Source: Morchella semilibera | Taxonomy: Eukaryota; Ascomycota; Pezizomycetes; Pezizales; Morchellaceae | Length of the DNA: 64,000 nucleotides | Direction: 5' to 3' | Assembly: GCA_009192285.1 (NCBI GenBank) | Contig: CM018607.1 | Location: 991,736-1,055,735, forward strand | Shown: one piece after another, positions 32,661 to 44,542 of the stretch | Layout of the letters: the number at the start of each line of letters is the position of its first letter | How positions within the stretch are numbered: the first letter of the stretch is position 1 | The notes under the pieces: generated by a model | The model's input: only the letters and a program-made list of their open reading frames with translations | Databases searched by the model: none | Told to the model about the DNA's origin: nothing | Translations under genes and position numbers: made by a program

Positions 32661-32759
32661 CAGATATGGCAGGTAGGTACGGCAGGTAGGAATGGCAGTC
32701 AGACTCGGACAGGCAGGTAGGTGAATAGCTACAGCAAAGACTTATAGTATTCAATCAGG

Positions 32760-33373
32760 AAGTAAATAAAAATTTAATCTGTGAAATTTACCTGTACAGA
32801 ATAAGCGTGAATACTGGCCTACCTGTGCATCCATATTTTTCAGCAAATAAATAAATTCTCATAAACTTATTATCATATATTAAAATCATTTACTAATATA
32901 AAGATTAATCAAAACATAAGTCAATAAGAGCTTATAGAAAAAAAAAATATTAAAAATCAAAAAAAGTCCTATAATAGAAATATTAATAGCTTAATATAGG
33001 TTTATATTTTTATGGGAACTAGCGCTAAAGTATATATCTCATATTCTTCAAACATCTTAAACTATTCCTAATACTGACTCTATCAAACTGTCGCTATCTG
33101 ATAAATTATAATTTGTTAGTAACACCAAATAATAATACTTAAGCTTGATATATATAATTTTTCCAGAAAATCTAATGGCTACTTCCAATACTTACTACAA
33201 CAAGCAGAACCGATATCAAGAAATCCTGCAAATCTGCTAGTAAATATTTAGTCATAATAGCAATTCACCTATCACTTGGCACTATTATTCCGCCTCATAA
33301 ACATAAATTAGCAACTATTTTCTACTGCAAATAATCTAAAATTAGTAGTATAAAGCAAAGTTTAAAAGAAAGT
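32760..33373. other. AT-rich stretch
   Basis: Strongly A+T-rich, with TAT/AAT runs and no open frame of note. It lies against an old A LTR. The composition fits an old repeat heavily hit by C-to-T mutation, or simply a non-coding AT island. Confidence 0.45.
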
Positions 33374-33545
33374 TTCACGGAGTAACTGGTCGCAACGTGA
33401 CAGATAACAATGTTGACGAAGAATGGCTCGAGGAATACAGCCAGCACAACAAGAAAACTAACGAGGATAAGAAGAACACCGGGCAAGTACAAGCACAAGT
33501 AGCGGCAAGGACAAAAGTAAAGGCAGAGACAAAAGAGGTATCAGG

Positions 33546-34336
33546 TGTCCCGGCGTCTTAGCATCTGTCCCGACAAGTTCAGTAGGTGATGCATGGTTAT
33601 GATTGTTGTGGTAATGTTAAGCGAGAGCGGGGAACGCGAGTTGGAGGTTGTCGTCATTAGGTTCTAGGAGGTTCGATGGCGTGATGGATTGGTAATGTAG
33701 AATAGCGGAGATGGTGGGGAGGATTACGAGGTGTGGTAGCGACGGGTTTCTATGGGATTCTATGAGTGAAAGTGTGAGTCATAGCGGACTACTAGTGGAG
33801 GAGGTGTGTTAAATAGCGGGGATAGATGTTTTCCTTAGTTCTTTCTTTCTTTTCTCTCTGTCTCGTCTTCCTGTTATCTCGGTACATAGGAATCTATTCC
33901 TATTTCTAAGCCATAGCCTCTCGTACCAAAGACTCGGTCCTCTCACAAGCATCAGCAAGCCTATTCAACCCTACCGGAGGCCCGGGAGGTGTGGGAGACG
34001 TTCGGAGACACCCGTCAAAACTTTCGATCNGGGTAATTGCCTTGGCAACGGCCTCCGGAGACCCAGTCAAGCCTCTGGAGAGAGTTTGAATCTTGCTGAT
34101 GAGAGGAAACTCATAGTACCTATCATCGTTCTCGTTGAGGTCCATCTGGTCCTCACCTTTCCTGCTCTGCGCTCTTGTGCCTTGTTTCTTGCCCCTGCCT
34201 TCACCGGTGCCTGTGCTTGTGCCTAGCCAGTGTCGCCTCTGTCTTCGTCAGTCCCCTCGTCGCGTAGACTGTGCTCCTCGGGTCCTTCTGCGTCATCATT
34301 GTCATCTTCTTCTTTACGTCGGGTTACTCCGTCACA
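33546..34336 (+). repeat. A-family solo LTR with MITE insertion
   Basis: TGTCCCGGCGTCTTAG to CTCCGTCACA, with a perfect target duplication TCAGG at 33541-33545 and 34337-34341. A 152-bp inverted-repeat element (33950-34101) is inserted in it; without that insertion the LTR is about 637 bp. An ambiguous base N is at 34030. Confidence 0.93.
33950..34101. mobile_element. MITE, CATCAGCAAG type (152 bp)
   Basis: Begins CATCAGCAAG and ends CTTGCTGATG, a perfect 10-bp terminal inverted repeat. Comparison with uninterrupted A LTRs shows a 2-bp duplication AG on each side. The body carries several GGAGAC/GGAGGC motifs. No coding capacity. Confidence 0.75.
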
Positions 34337-34616
34337 TCAGGTAGGGAAAATGAGGACCAAATAGACTTCAAAAAATGATAAGAGGTTGTCCCAGCGTCTT
34401 GGCATCGGCCTCAAGGGGTTCAGTAGTCGAAATACTATTATAACTGTTAGTGTCACGGCACGTTTGGGATGGTAAGAAGCGTTAAGTGAGGATGTCGGGT
34501 TTCTTCGGGATGAGTTATCGGGTTTTAGTATGTAGATCGGTTAGTGGTGCGGGGAGTTTTCTTTGAGTTTCTATGGGTTCCGTGGTACGGATTAGTAATT
34601 GGTGAAATTGGAAGGT

Positions 34617-35391
34617 TGTCCCGGCGTCTTGGTAATCTATTCCGACAGTCCGGTAGGTGATGCATGGTTATGATGGTTGTGGTAATGATAAGCGAGAGCG
34701 GGGAACGCGAGCTGGAGGGTGTTGTCATTAGGTTCTAGGAGGTTCGATGGCGTGATGGATTGGTAATGTAGAATAGCGGAGATGGTGCATCAGCAAGACT
34801 TCATTTGTCTCCTGATGTCTCCTGAGCCTCAGGAGACTGAAAAAATATCCATTGGTCTCAGGAGACTCTCAGGAGACTTGGGAGACTGTTGGGAGACTGC
34901 AGTCACAAGTTGAGTTTGCTGATGTGGGGAGGATTACGAGGTGTGGTAGCGATAGGTTTCTATGGGGTTCTATGAGCGAAAGTGTGAGTCATAGCGGATT
35001 AGTGGAAGAGGTGTGTTAAAATAGCGGAGATAGATGTTTTCCTTTGTTCTTTCTTTCTTTCTCTCTGTCTCGTCTTCCTGTCATCTCGGTACATAGGAAT
35101 CTACTCCTATTTCTAAGCCATAGCCTCTTGTACCCAAGATTCGTTCCTCGAACAAGAGAAAACCCATAGTACTTCTTATCGTTCTCGTTGAGGTCCATTC
35201 GGTCCTCACTCTCTCTGCTCGGTGCTCCTGTGCCCTTGCTCTACCTTTGCTTTCGCCGGTGCCTGTTCTTGTGCCTGCCTGGAATTGTTCCTGTCTTCAT
35301 CGGCCCCCTCGTCGAGTACACTGTGCTCCTCGAGTTCCTCTGCGTCATCATGATTGTCATCTTCTTCTTTGCGTCGGGTTACTCCGTCACA
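34617..35391 (+). repeat. A-family solo LTR with MITE insertion
   Basis: TGTCCCGGCG to CTCCGTCACA, with a perfect target duplication AAGGT at 34612-34616 and 35392-35396. Very close to the LTRs of element 1. It contains a 137-bp MITE at 34788-34924. Confidence 0.95.
34788..34924. mobile_element. MITE, CATCAGCAAG type (137 bp)
   Basis: Begins CATCAGCAAG and ends TTTGCTGATG, a 9-bp perfect inverted repeat. Compared with empty A LTRs the site shows a 2-bp duplication TG. The body has at least six GGAGACT/AGTCTCC-like units. Same family as 33950-34101 by termini and motif style. Confidence 0.8.
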
Positions 35392-36223
35392 AAGGTTATA
35401 TATACGGGCTAGGATTTCCTTTGTCTGTTCTTTTCTTTCTTCCTTACGCAACCTCCTGTTATCAACCTTTCTCTTTAGGTTTCTGTTCTCTGTTCTCGAA
35501 CTGGTTCTTTTCTCTGTTACGATATAAAATATATACGTAGTTTTATACTTCGTCTCGTTCCCGTTATCGGTTGTGCCCCTTGGTAGCACCGTGTTCTGAT
35601 CCCGTTCGCCTCGGTTAGACCCTTGGCCTCCTGTCGCCCCTCGCCCTTGTCCATGACCGTAATCCGAGTCATCTACTGGTGCCTCCGCGTATACGTTGAA
35701 CTCAAAGACTCCCTGTGGACTCTCTGCCCGACCCTGCTCCTGCTATAATCCTCCCGTCCTCGTACCCCGACCCCGTCCCGTAACAGTTAGGGTAATGCTA
35801 AGCGAGGAAAGGGTGAGCTAAGGAGGGGGTGTCGTCATTGGATTCTAGAAGGTTCCATGGCGTGATGGATTTGTAATGTAAATAGCGAAAATAGTGGGGA
35901 GGAATACAGAGTGTGGTTGCGATGGATTTCTACGGGTTTCTATGAGCTGATGTATGAGTCATAACGGACTGGTGAAGGAGGGGTGTTAAATAGTGGGGAT
36001 AAATGTTTTCCTTAGTTCTTTCTTGCTTTCTCTTCGTCTCGTTTTCCTGTCATCTCAGTAAACTGACATAAGAATATACTCCTATTCTTAAGCCATCTGT
36101 GACGGAGTGACCCGACGCAAAGAAGAAAATGACAATGATGACGCAGAAGGACTCGAAGAGCACAGCCTCCGTGACGAGGAGACCGACGAAGTGAAGAACA
36201 ACACCGGGCAGGCACAAGTACAG

Positions 36224-36855
36224 TGTGACGGAGTAACGCGACGCAAGGAAGAAGATGACAATGATGACGCAGATAGGCTCGAGGAGTACAGTCTACGCGA
36301 TGAGGAGACTGATAAAGACAGGGGCAGCACCGGGCAGGTACAAGCACAGGCTTCAGCGAAGGCGAAGGAAAGGGCAAAGGCACAAGGACGCAGGGCAGAG
36401 AAAGTGAGGACCGAATGGACCTCAACGAGAACGATAATAGATACTATGGGTTTCTTCTTTCTAGGAGGACAGAGTCTTTGGTGCGAGAGGCTATGGCTTA
36501 GAAATAGAAGTAGATTCCTATGTACCGAGATAACAGGAAGACGAGACAGAGAGAAAAGAAAGAAAGAACTAAGGAAAATGTCTACCCCCGCTATTTAACA
36601 CTTTCCCTCCACCAGTCCGCTATGACTCATACATCAGTTCATAGAAGCCCACAGAAACCCATCGCACCCACACCTCGTATTCCTCCCCACCATCTCCACT
36701 ATCTACATTACCAATCCATCACGCCATCGAACCTCCTAGAACTAAATGACAACAGCCTCCTTTAGCACACCTCTTCCTCGCTTAACCATTCCTAAACAAT
36801 CACAACAGCGCTTCAACTACCGAACCCTCGGGACCGATGCCAAGACGCTGGGACA
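36224..36855 (-). repeat. 3' LTR of element 2
   Basis: 632 bp, TGTGACGGAGTAACGCG to CGCTGGGACA in this orientation. Equal in length to its partner at 41791 and closely similar to it. Confidence 0.95.
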
Positions 36856-36876
36856 GATCAGGTCCCCTCCTATGGC

Positions 36877-39800
36877 CTAGCTCCTGATAGGCCGAGGTTT
36901 CGAAGGATATTGATCATGAAAAGCTTTTCGAAGTTCAGGGCTATGTTCAAGATCGTTCGATGGCTGCCAGGAAGGTTCTTCGTATCCAAAATACTTAACC
37001 AAATACTCTACTCGCCGTCCTCTCTTCCTAGAATCCAATATCTCCGCAACCTCCCATTCAATCTCCCCTTCGACCTCCACTGCTGGGGGTGGTTCAATAA
37101 TTTGTCCTGGAACAGGATCATTCATCGCCGGCGATAGCAATGAAACATGAAATACCGGATGTATTTTCATGGAGGTAGGTAATTCCAACTCATATGCATA
37201 AGGACTCACAATTCTCCTGACCAGGTAGGGACCAATTTGCTTCCAATCGAGTTTCTTCGAGGGTCGCTTTGTTTTGATATTTCGAGTAGAAAGCCAGACT
37301 GAATCGCTAACCACATATCGAGCTGCTGGGGTACAGTATAGATTGGCCATTTCCTCCTGTATCTTCTGAGCCCTGAACATCTCTTCTTTCAGAAAATCAA
37401 AGACCTGGGACATCTCGCGTGCCAATCCATTAGCCTGATCCTCATTCACCGTCTGCCCATGTTGCAATGGTCCAAATGTCATTCTTGGATGTCTCCCATA
37501 GTTGGCTTGGAAGGGGGACATATTAGTGGTTTCGGAAATATGATTATTTGTAGCAAACTCGGCAAGGGGAAGAAAGTCAGACCAGTTATCCTGCTGGTAT
37601 GATACATAGCTGCGAAGGTATTGTTCCATAATTGCATTAGTCCTTTCTGTTTGTCCATCTGTTTGAGGATGAAAGGCAGTGGAATATCGAGGCGCAATTT
37701 CGAGACGATCACAGAGAATTTTCCAAAACTCAGCAGTAAATTGTGTCCCTCGATCTGAAACAATAGTCTCTGGCAGCCCATGTAACTTCCATACCTGCTC
37801 CAGGTATAGACGAGACAGATCCCTGGCGTTAACATTCTCTGTTGTGGGAATCAAATGCTTCATCTTTGTTAACCAATCCACTACCATCAGTATGGCATTA
37901 AACCCATTGCTCTCTGGGAGTCCGGTTACAAAGTCCATGGTAATATCCGTCCAAGGTCCCTTCGGTACTGATAGCGGTTGCAGAACTCCTTGAAAGGATT
38001 ATGACTCGCTTTACTCCGCCGACAAGTATGGCAATTCTGAACATAGCGGTCTATAGATTTCCGCATGGTCGGCCAATAATAGTTCCGGCTCAGGAGTTCT
38101 AGTGTCTTTAATCATCCAGGGTGTCCGGCAGAAGGTTTATCATGATATTCCCGTAACAGATAAAGCTTGAGTTCATCATAATCAGGAACATAGAGTATGT
38201 TCCGATAAAGCAATAACCCTCCTCGCTTTCCTTGCACTCAGCCAGCGAAATCTCTTTCGATTGTGGAACGCCATCCCAGAGCATTGATAAAACTTTGCTT
38301 GGAAAGCTATCATACTGGTAGGCTTTGTTAAATAAATCGAGTACAGGAGACGATCCTTCAGTGGGTTCATTTTTTAAAGAACCCGCTAACAAACCTATCT
38401 TTGAATCTAGATTCTCCTTCTTTAAAACCACTCGACTTTGTTGTTCCAACCTCTCATCTCCTTCCTTCGGTAAATCCTTAGGCCTCCTGGTTAAAATATC
38501 AACCTTCCTTCCCTGCTTCACGGACCTATACTGAATAACAAAATTAAATCGAGACAAGAACTCCGCCCAACGAGTTTGACGCCAGTTCAGCAATTTAGTT
38601 GACATAAAATACTCAAGATTGCGATGATCTGTGAGCACCTTTATTTGAAATTGAGCTGTCTCCAGATGGGGTCTCCATTCCTCAAAACAACGAATAATGG
38701 CCAACAGCTCTTTGTCATAAATCTCATAGTTGCACTCCGCAGGCGAATGTGTCTTAGAAAAGAATGCAACTGGGTGGAGTACCCCTTCGTCATTTCGTTA
38801 TGATAGTATCCCTGCCGACACATAATCTGACGCATCGGTTTCCACGATAAATTCTTTCTCAGGATCAGGATGCATCAATACGGGAGCAGTAATGAAAACG
38901 GTCTTGAGTTTCTGGAAGGCTTGTTCAACCTTCTGGGTCCATTCAAACCGTACATATTTTTTTGTCAAAGTCGTCAACGGTCGAGCCACTCTGGAATAGG
39001 CATAAATAAAACGTCGATAAAAATTAGCAAACCCAAGAAACTCCTGAACCTCTTTTACTGTCTTCGGCGCCTCCCAATCCACAATCGTTTGTACCTTAGC
39101 AGGATCCATCTTCATTCCTCCGGGAGTTAGGATCATGCCCAAATATTTAGTTTCTGTACACTAAATTCACACTTTTCGGGCTTCAAGTGAACCTCATTGA
39201 CCTCCAGGGCTTCTAGTACTTGTTGCATATCCTGTTGATGTTTCTCCAGCCTGAGGGTTTCCGAATAAATAAGAATATCGTCAAGGTAAGCAGTAGCACA
39301 ACAGTCCAGAAAGGGCCGAAGGATATCATTGATCCAGTGTTGAAAAGTAGCAGGAGCATTTGTCAACCCAAAAGGCATTACCAGATATTCCCAATGCCCA
39401 TACCGAGTTCGAAAAGCCGTCTTCCACTCATCCCCCTCCTTGATCCTAATCTGATTATATCCCCACCGTAAATCCAACAGGTTGGCCATGGTTTCTGGTG
39501 TAAGGGGAAGAGGGTATCGGTCTTTGACTGTAATAGCATTTAGCTTCCGGTAGTCTACGCATAAGTGAAGAGATCCGTGGGCTTTCTTTACAAATAGAAC
39601 AGGAGCCCCGGCTGGAGAGTTGCTGGACCGAAGAAATTCTTTCTTCAAATTACGGCCAAATAATCTCTTAATGCCTTCAACTCCTCCCGTGACATACTAT
39701 ATATGGGGCCAAAGGGTGGTACTGTCCCGTCCTGTAGCTTTGTTTCGTGATCATAGGGACGGTGTGGTGGCAATCTCGATGCATTAGTCTCATCAAACAA

Positions 39801-40449
39801 TTGTCGGAAGCGCTGATAGTCGATTGGGATCGTTCCATCAGAGTTAACAGGAATCTCCAACATTTTATTAACAGCATAGAGGGTGGTCGAGTAAATTTGC
39901 ACAGTAGGGTCTTGGAAAGGTTTCTTAAACGATCGAGGAGTAATTGCCGAAATATTTGTAACGGCTTTTCTGGCGGTGGAATTGAAATTCCTCGAGCGAC
40001 AATAGGTTTGTGATTGACTATACAGTATTCAAGGCATACGACGACTGGAATCGGATCTCATTCCTTCCACTATCAATCAACACCCCATGCTTCCTCATCC
40101 AGGGTATTCCCATCACAATTGGATAATGTCCCAACTTTGTGACAAAGAAAGGTCACTCCTCCACATGTCCATTAATTTCCAATTCCAACGTCACCTTCCT
40201 GGTCACCTTCCCAGATTCAATAGGCCTCTCATCAATCACATCAATCTCCCTCTCAGTCCTCAGATTTTTCATCTTTATTTCATGGCGGTGCACAAAGTCT
40301 TCGTCAATAAATGCATATCCAGACGCTCCAGTATCAATCAAGGCGTAAGTGGGTACAATAGATTTTTTATTTTGTGAAATAGAACAAACTACAATCAATT
40401 GATTCCCATCCATCTCCCCTTCTGATACTGAAAACGTTGAAAGAGACAC
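36877..40449 (-). pseudogene. Pol of element 2 (broken)
   Basis: Open pieces in order: protease 40449-40153 (ALIDTGASGYAFID, ended by a TGA where element 1 has a Cys codon), linker and RT start 39902-39645, RT 39648-39133 ([16 protein letters not shown]), RT end/RNase H 39142-38798 (ETDAS), RNase H end 38704-38108, then integrase with chromodomain 37938-36877 ([35 protein letters not shown]). Frameshifts near 39650, 39140, 38800 and 38000-38100 separate them. RT has a small in-frame deletion relative to element 1 just before LDLRWGYNQ. It cannot be functional. Confidence 0.93.
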
Positions 40450-40518
40450 CTTAGAGAAAACCTTTGGAGGTCCCTAGGCTATGCCGCTTAGGCCAGGGAC
40501 GAATCTTTTAACTCTTCC

Positions 40519-41729
40519 TCATCTGACAATATCTCCTACTCCGTTTCCTTTTTTTCCTTCCTCGCTTCCAACAACGCTCCCCTCATCCTGGGTGCTGCCC
40601 TTCCCGAGGGTGAAAGCTTGCAGTCCCTGACCAAATGTCCAACCCCCCCGCGCAGTAGTAACAGTGATTCTCCATGCGGCGTGCCTCCCTTTCTCTGGGA
40701 TCCGGGCGACGATAACTATTAGACAAATCCATAGGGACAGCTCCCCCTGGAGTATAGGAAGGGTGGGCCGCTGGCGCAGCATTCTTCAGTGGTGGTTGGG
40801 GTAGTCCTCGTACGACTGGGGATGTTGCTGGTGCAACGGGGGGACGAGGAGCAAAGGGACGCGGGGTAGGAATACTTGGGATCTGAAAACGAAATCTTCC
40901 CATCCTGGCCTGTAAGGCTCGTTGTTTGTTGTCAAGACGTTGAAGGAGTAGCCCACAGTCTTTAATCGTAGTTGGGGTTTCATTCTGAATCATAAGGGCC
41001 ATCAGATCCTGATTGAGCCCTTCCAAAAGACATTCAATCTTGGCCGCCTCGTTGAACTCAGAGTCGGCAGCATACCGCTGGAACTCTGCAAAGTACTCAG
41101 AAAAGGTATGTTGGCGTTGCCTGATCTCCCTCAGGTTACGAGCAGCAGTGGCAGCGCGATCCGGGTACCCGAAAGCATTATCCAAAATTTCAAAAAATTC
41201 TGACATGGAATCGAGAGCGATTCCTTCCTCTGTAATATAAACTAAGAATTGATCCGCCGCCGGTCCTTCCAGTCGAGAAATGGAATACGCCAATTGTTGA
41301 GCCTAAGTAGGAAAACGATCGAGGTTAGCCATAAGTTTAATCTGTAATTGTCTAGAAAGGTCCGAAGAGTCTTGCGATCGCCCCGGTATTTCTCCAGGTC
41401 GGGGAGTTTCTCTGACTTGGAGGGCTTGGTTAAGTTGTTGTGAAGCTCCTCTAAACCTCCTTTGACTCCTTCTTGCAACTTTTGATCTTAGCCCGTAGTC
41501 TCTGCATTTCTTTATGGAACTTGGCCCAGCCTTGTTCTGTTTCGGAGTGATGGATGGTGATGTCGACCGCATATTGCTGGACCCCTCCGTACGCTCTTTG
41601 GAGGAGGGCATACGCTTGCTTCACTTCTTCCATTGCGGCGGGGTCCACTTCAGGGTGAGCGACAAAGAACACTTCGAGATCCGTATGGAGCTTTTGATAA
41701 TCAAATGCATTGGTAGCAGGGGCAGTCAT
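40519..41729 (-). pseudogene. Gag of element 2 (broken)
   Basis: Starts MTAPATNAFDYQKLHTDLEV as in element 1. A 1-base loss near 41480, a second 1-base loss near 41355 and a TAG near 41307 break the capsid region. The middle frame 41293-40583 is open (AYSISRLEGPAADQF). Extra bases in the G-run near 40650 destroy the zinc knuckle after CYYC. Confidence 0.93.
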
Positions 41730-41790
41730 GGTAAACTGTGGTGAGAGGAACTCGGACTGCGCCAGTCGAGTAGAGATGGTCTCGTCTTAG

Positions 41791-42422
41791 TGTGACGGAG
41801 TAACCCGACGTAACGAAGAAGATGACAATGATGATGCAGATAGGCTCGAGGAGCACAGTCTACGCGACGAGGAGACTGACAAAGACAGGGGCAGCACTGG
41901 GCAGGCACAAGCACAGGCACCAGCGAAGGCGAAGTAAAGGGCAAAGGCACAAGGACGCAGGGCAGAGAAAGTGAGGACCGAATGGACCTCAACGAGAACG
42001 ATAATAGATACTATGGGTTTCCTCTTTCTAGGAGGACAGAGTCTTTGGTGCGAGAGGCTATGGCTTAGAAATAGAAGTAGATTCCTATGTACCGAGATAA
42101 CAGGAAGACGAGACAGAGAGAAAAGAAAGAAAGAACTAAGGAAAATGTCTACCCCCGCTATTTAACACTTTCCCTCCACCAGTCCGCTATGACTCATACA
42201 TCAGTTCATAGAAGCCCACAGAAACCCATCGCACCCACACCTCGTATTTCTCCCCACCATCTCCACTATCTACATTACCAATCCATCACGCTATCGAACC
42301 TACTAGAACTCAATGACGACAGCCTCCTTTAGCACACCTCTTCCTCGCTTAACCATTCCTAAACAATCACAACAGCGCTTCGACTACCGAACCCTCGGGA
42401 CCGATGCCGAGACGCCGGGACC
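41791..42422 (-). repeat. 5' LTR of element 2
   Basis: 632 bp, TGTGACGGAGTAACCCG to GCCGGGACC in this orientation; the last base appears mutated from A. It borders the candidate primer site at 41778-41790. Confidence 0.93.
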
Positions 42423-43204
42423 CACAGGCACCGGCGAAGGCAAAGGCAAGGGCAAAGGCACAAGGGGCAGGACAGGAAAGGTGAGGACCGAATGGACCTC
42501 AACGAGAACGATGAGAGGTACTATGGGTTTCCTCATTTCACGAGGACAGAGTCTTGGGTACGAGAAAGCTATAGCTTAGAAATAGGAGTAGATTCCTATG
42601 TACCGAGATAACAGGAAGACGAGACAGAAAGAAAAGAAAGAAAGAACTAAGGAAAACATCTCCGAGTCTCCCCGCTATTTAACACATCTCCTCCGCCAGT
42701 CCATTAATGCACACTTTCACTTATAGAACCTCATAGAAACCCATTGCTACCACACCTCGTATTCCTTCCCACCATCTCCATTATTCCCATTACAAATCTA
42801 TCACACTATTGAATCTCCTAGAACCCAATGACGACACCCCCTTCTCAGGACACCTCCTCCTCGCTTAACTCTTCCTTATTAGTTACATCAGCACTTCGGC
42901 TACCAAATCCCCGGGACTGATGCCAAGATGCCGGGACACCATAGTTCCTCGCCTCCAAGATCTTGTCCTATTCAAGAGGAAGACTCATAGTACACTTCAT
43001 CGTTCTCGTTGAGGTCCATCTGGTCCTCACTCCTCCTGCCTTGTGCCCTTGTGCTTTTGCCATTTCCTTTGCCTTCGCCGGTACTTGTGTCTGCCCAGCG
43101 TTGTTCTTGTCTTCGTCGGTCTCCTCGTCGTACTGACTGTACTCCTCGAGTCCTTCTGCGTCATCATTGTCATCTTCTACTTTGCGTCGGGTTACTCCGT
43201 CACA

Positions 43205-43575
43205 TGGGGGAGTTGGACATTTAGTTAGGGATTGTACGCTTTCACCCTCGGGGAGGGCAGCACCTAGGATGAGGGAATCTTTGTTGGAAGCAAAGAAGGA
43301 GAAGAAGGAAAAGGAGGAGGAAATGTTCTCGGATGAAGAGGAGTTAAAGATTCGTCCCTGGCCTACTAAGTGGCATAGCCCAGGGACCTTCCAAGGTTTT
43401 TTCTAAAGTTTCTATTTCAAGGTTTTCAGTATCAGAAAGGGAGATGGATGGGAATCAATTGATCGTAGTTTGTTCTATTTCGTAAAATAAAAAATCTATT
43501 GTACCCACTTATGCCTTGATTGATACTGGAGCATCAGAATATGCATTTATAGATAAAGACTTTGTGCGCCGCCAT
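43205..43575 (+). pseudogene. Family A gag-protease fragment
   Basis: Matches element 1 from the second half of the zinc knuckle (3120s) through the gag end (EMFSDEEELK) into the protease up to DKDFVRRH, equivalent to about 3120-3486 there. It starts right at the end of the outer A LTR and stops at the A LTR at 43576, so it is a sliver of a third family-A element. Confidence 0.85.
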
Positions 43576-44206
43576 TGTGACGGAGTAACCCGACGTAAAG
43601 AAAAAGATGACAATGATGACACAGAAGGACTCGAGGAGCACAGCCAACGTGACAAAGTCACCGACGAAGACAAGAACGAAACCGGGCAGGCACAAGCACC
43701 CGGCACCGGCAAAGGCAAAGGCAAAGGCAGAGGCACAAGAACACGGAGCAGAGAGAGTGAGGACCGGATGGACCTCATCAAGAACGATAAGGGGTACTAT
43801 AGCTTTCCTCAAAAGAGGGCAGGATCTTGGGTGCAAGGAACTATGGCTTGAGGATAGAATTATATTCCTATGTACCGAAATAATAGGAAGACGAGACGGA
43901 GAAAAAAGAAAGAAAGAACTAAGAAAAACATTCATCCCCGCTATTTAACACTTCTCCCCTACCAGTCCAGTATGATTCACTTATTCGCTCATAGAACCTC
44001 ATGAAAATCTCTCGCTACCACACCTCGTATCTCTCCCCACCATCTCACCAATTCCTATTACCAATCCTCCCTGCAACCGAACTTCATAGAACCTAATGAC
44101 GACAACCTCACCTCATCTCACCCCATCCTTGCTTAACATAACTTCATCCATCGCAACAGCGCTACGACTACCGAGCCATCGGGAAAGATGTCAAGACGCC
44201 GGGATA
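43576..44206 (-). repeat. A-family LTR in the protease fragment
   Basis: TGTGACGGAGTAACCCG to GCCGGGATA, 631 bp. It cuts the protease codon series after FVRRH. The flanks do not show a target duplication (GCCAT and CTGTG), because another A fragment follows. Confidence 0.88.
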
Positions 44207-44542
44207 CTGTGCTCCTCGAGTCCTTCTGTGTCATCATTGTCATCTTCTACTTTGCGTCGGGTTACTCCGTCACATCCACGAAACATTGAAAGCTATCCTA
44301 ATAGACAGGAACATCCATAGCATTTCTTATCGTTTACGTTAAGGTCCATTTGGTCCTCACTCTTTCTGTTCTGTGTCTCTTTTGCCTCTGCCCTTGCCTT
44401 TGCCCTCGCCGGTGCCTATGCTTCTGCCAGCCCAGTTTCGTCATTGCCCTCATCAGTGTTCTCGTTGTACTGGCTGTGCTCCTCGAGTCCTTCTGTGTCA
44501 TCATTGTCTTCCGCTACCTTGCCTCCCAGTTATTCCGTCACA
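44207..44542 (+). repeat. Two A-family LTR 3' fragments
   Basis: 44207-44274 and 44283-44542 each match the 3' part of the A LTR and each end TTACTCCGTCACA or TTATTCCGTCACA. They close the second transposon block. Confidence 0.8.

Larger units (their letters stand above)
33374..34385 (-). repeat. Decayed A-family LTR holding a younger A LTR
   Basis: The left part 33374-33545 (TTTCACGGAGTAACTGG...) and right part 34342-34385 (GTGAGGACC-like block onward) match the A LTR in minus orientation. The younger plus-strand solo LTR 33546-34336 lies between them. The distal half is missing. Confidence 0.7.
34451..35640 (+). repeat. C-family LTR (copy 2) split by an A solo LTR
   Basis: 34451-34616 and 35397-35640 match the C LTR at 10213-10640 (TTTCTATGGGTTCCGTG, CCTTACGCAACCTCCTG, CGATATAAAATATAT, GTGCCCCTTGGTAGCACCGTG). 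The A solo LTR 34617-35391 separates the halves. The downstream 140 bp may be C leader/gag remains. Confidence 0.65.
36224..42422 (-). mobile_element. Decayed Ty3/gypsy chromodomain element (family A, element 2)
   Basis: The same family as element 1, reversed: 5' LTR 41791-42422, gag 40519-41729, pol 36877-40449, 3' LTR 36224-36855. The target duplication is TACAG (36219-36223) and CACAG (42423-42427), one mismatch. Frameshifts and stops break both gag and pol, but the integrase-chromodomain portion is still open for 353 codons. The candidate self-priming site beside the 5' LTR and the purine tract by the 3' LTR are kept. Confidence 0.95.
36098..42938 (-). repeat. Inner A-family LTR interrupted by element 2
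   Basis: The parts 36098-36223 and 42428-42938 (ending GCCGGGACA) form one minus-strand A LTR of about 640 bp. Element 2 inserted at the GCACAAG/GCACCGG junction. This LTR in turn lies in the outer LTR. Confidence 0.88.
35781..43204 (+). repeat. Outer A-family LTR of a nested stack
   Basis: The left half 35781-36097 and right half 42939-43204 (ending CTCCGTCACA) join into one A LTR; the 5' terminus is lost. Between them sit the inner A LTR (36098-42938) and, inside that, element 2. The join is marked by CCATC/CCATA, 4 of 5 bases alike. Confidence 0.85.
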
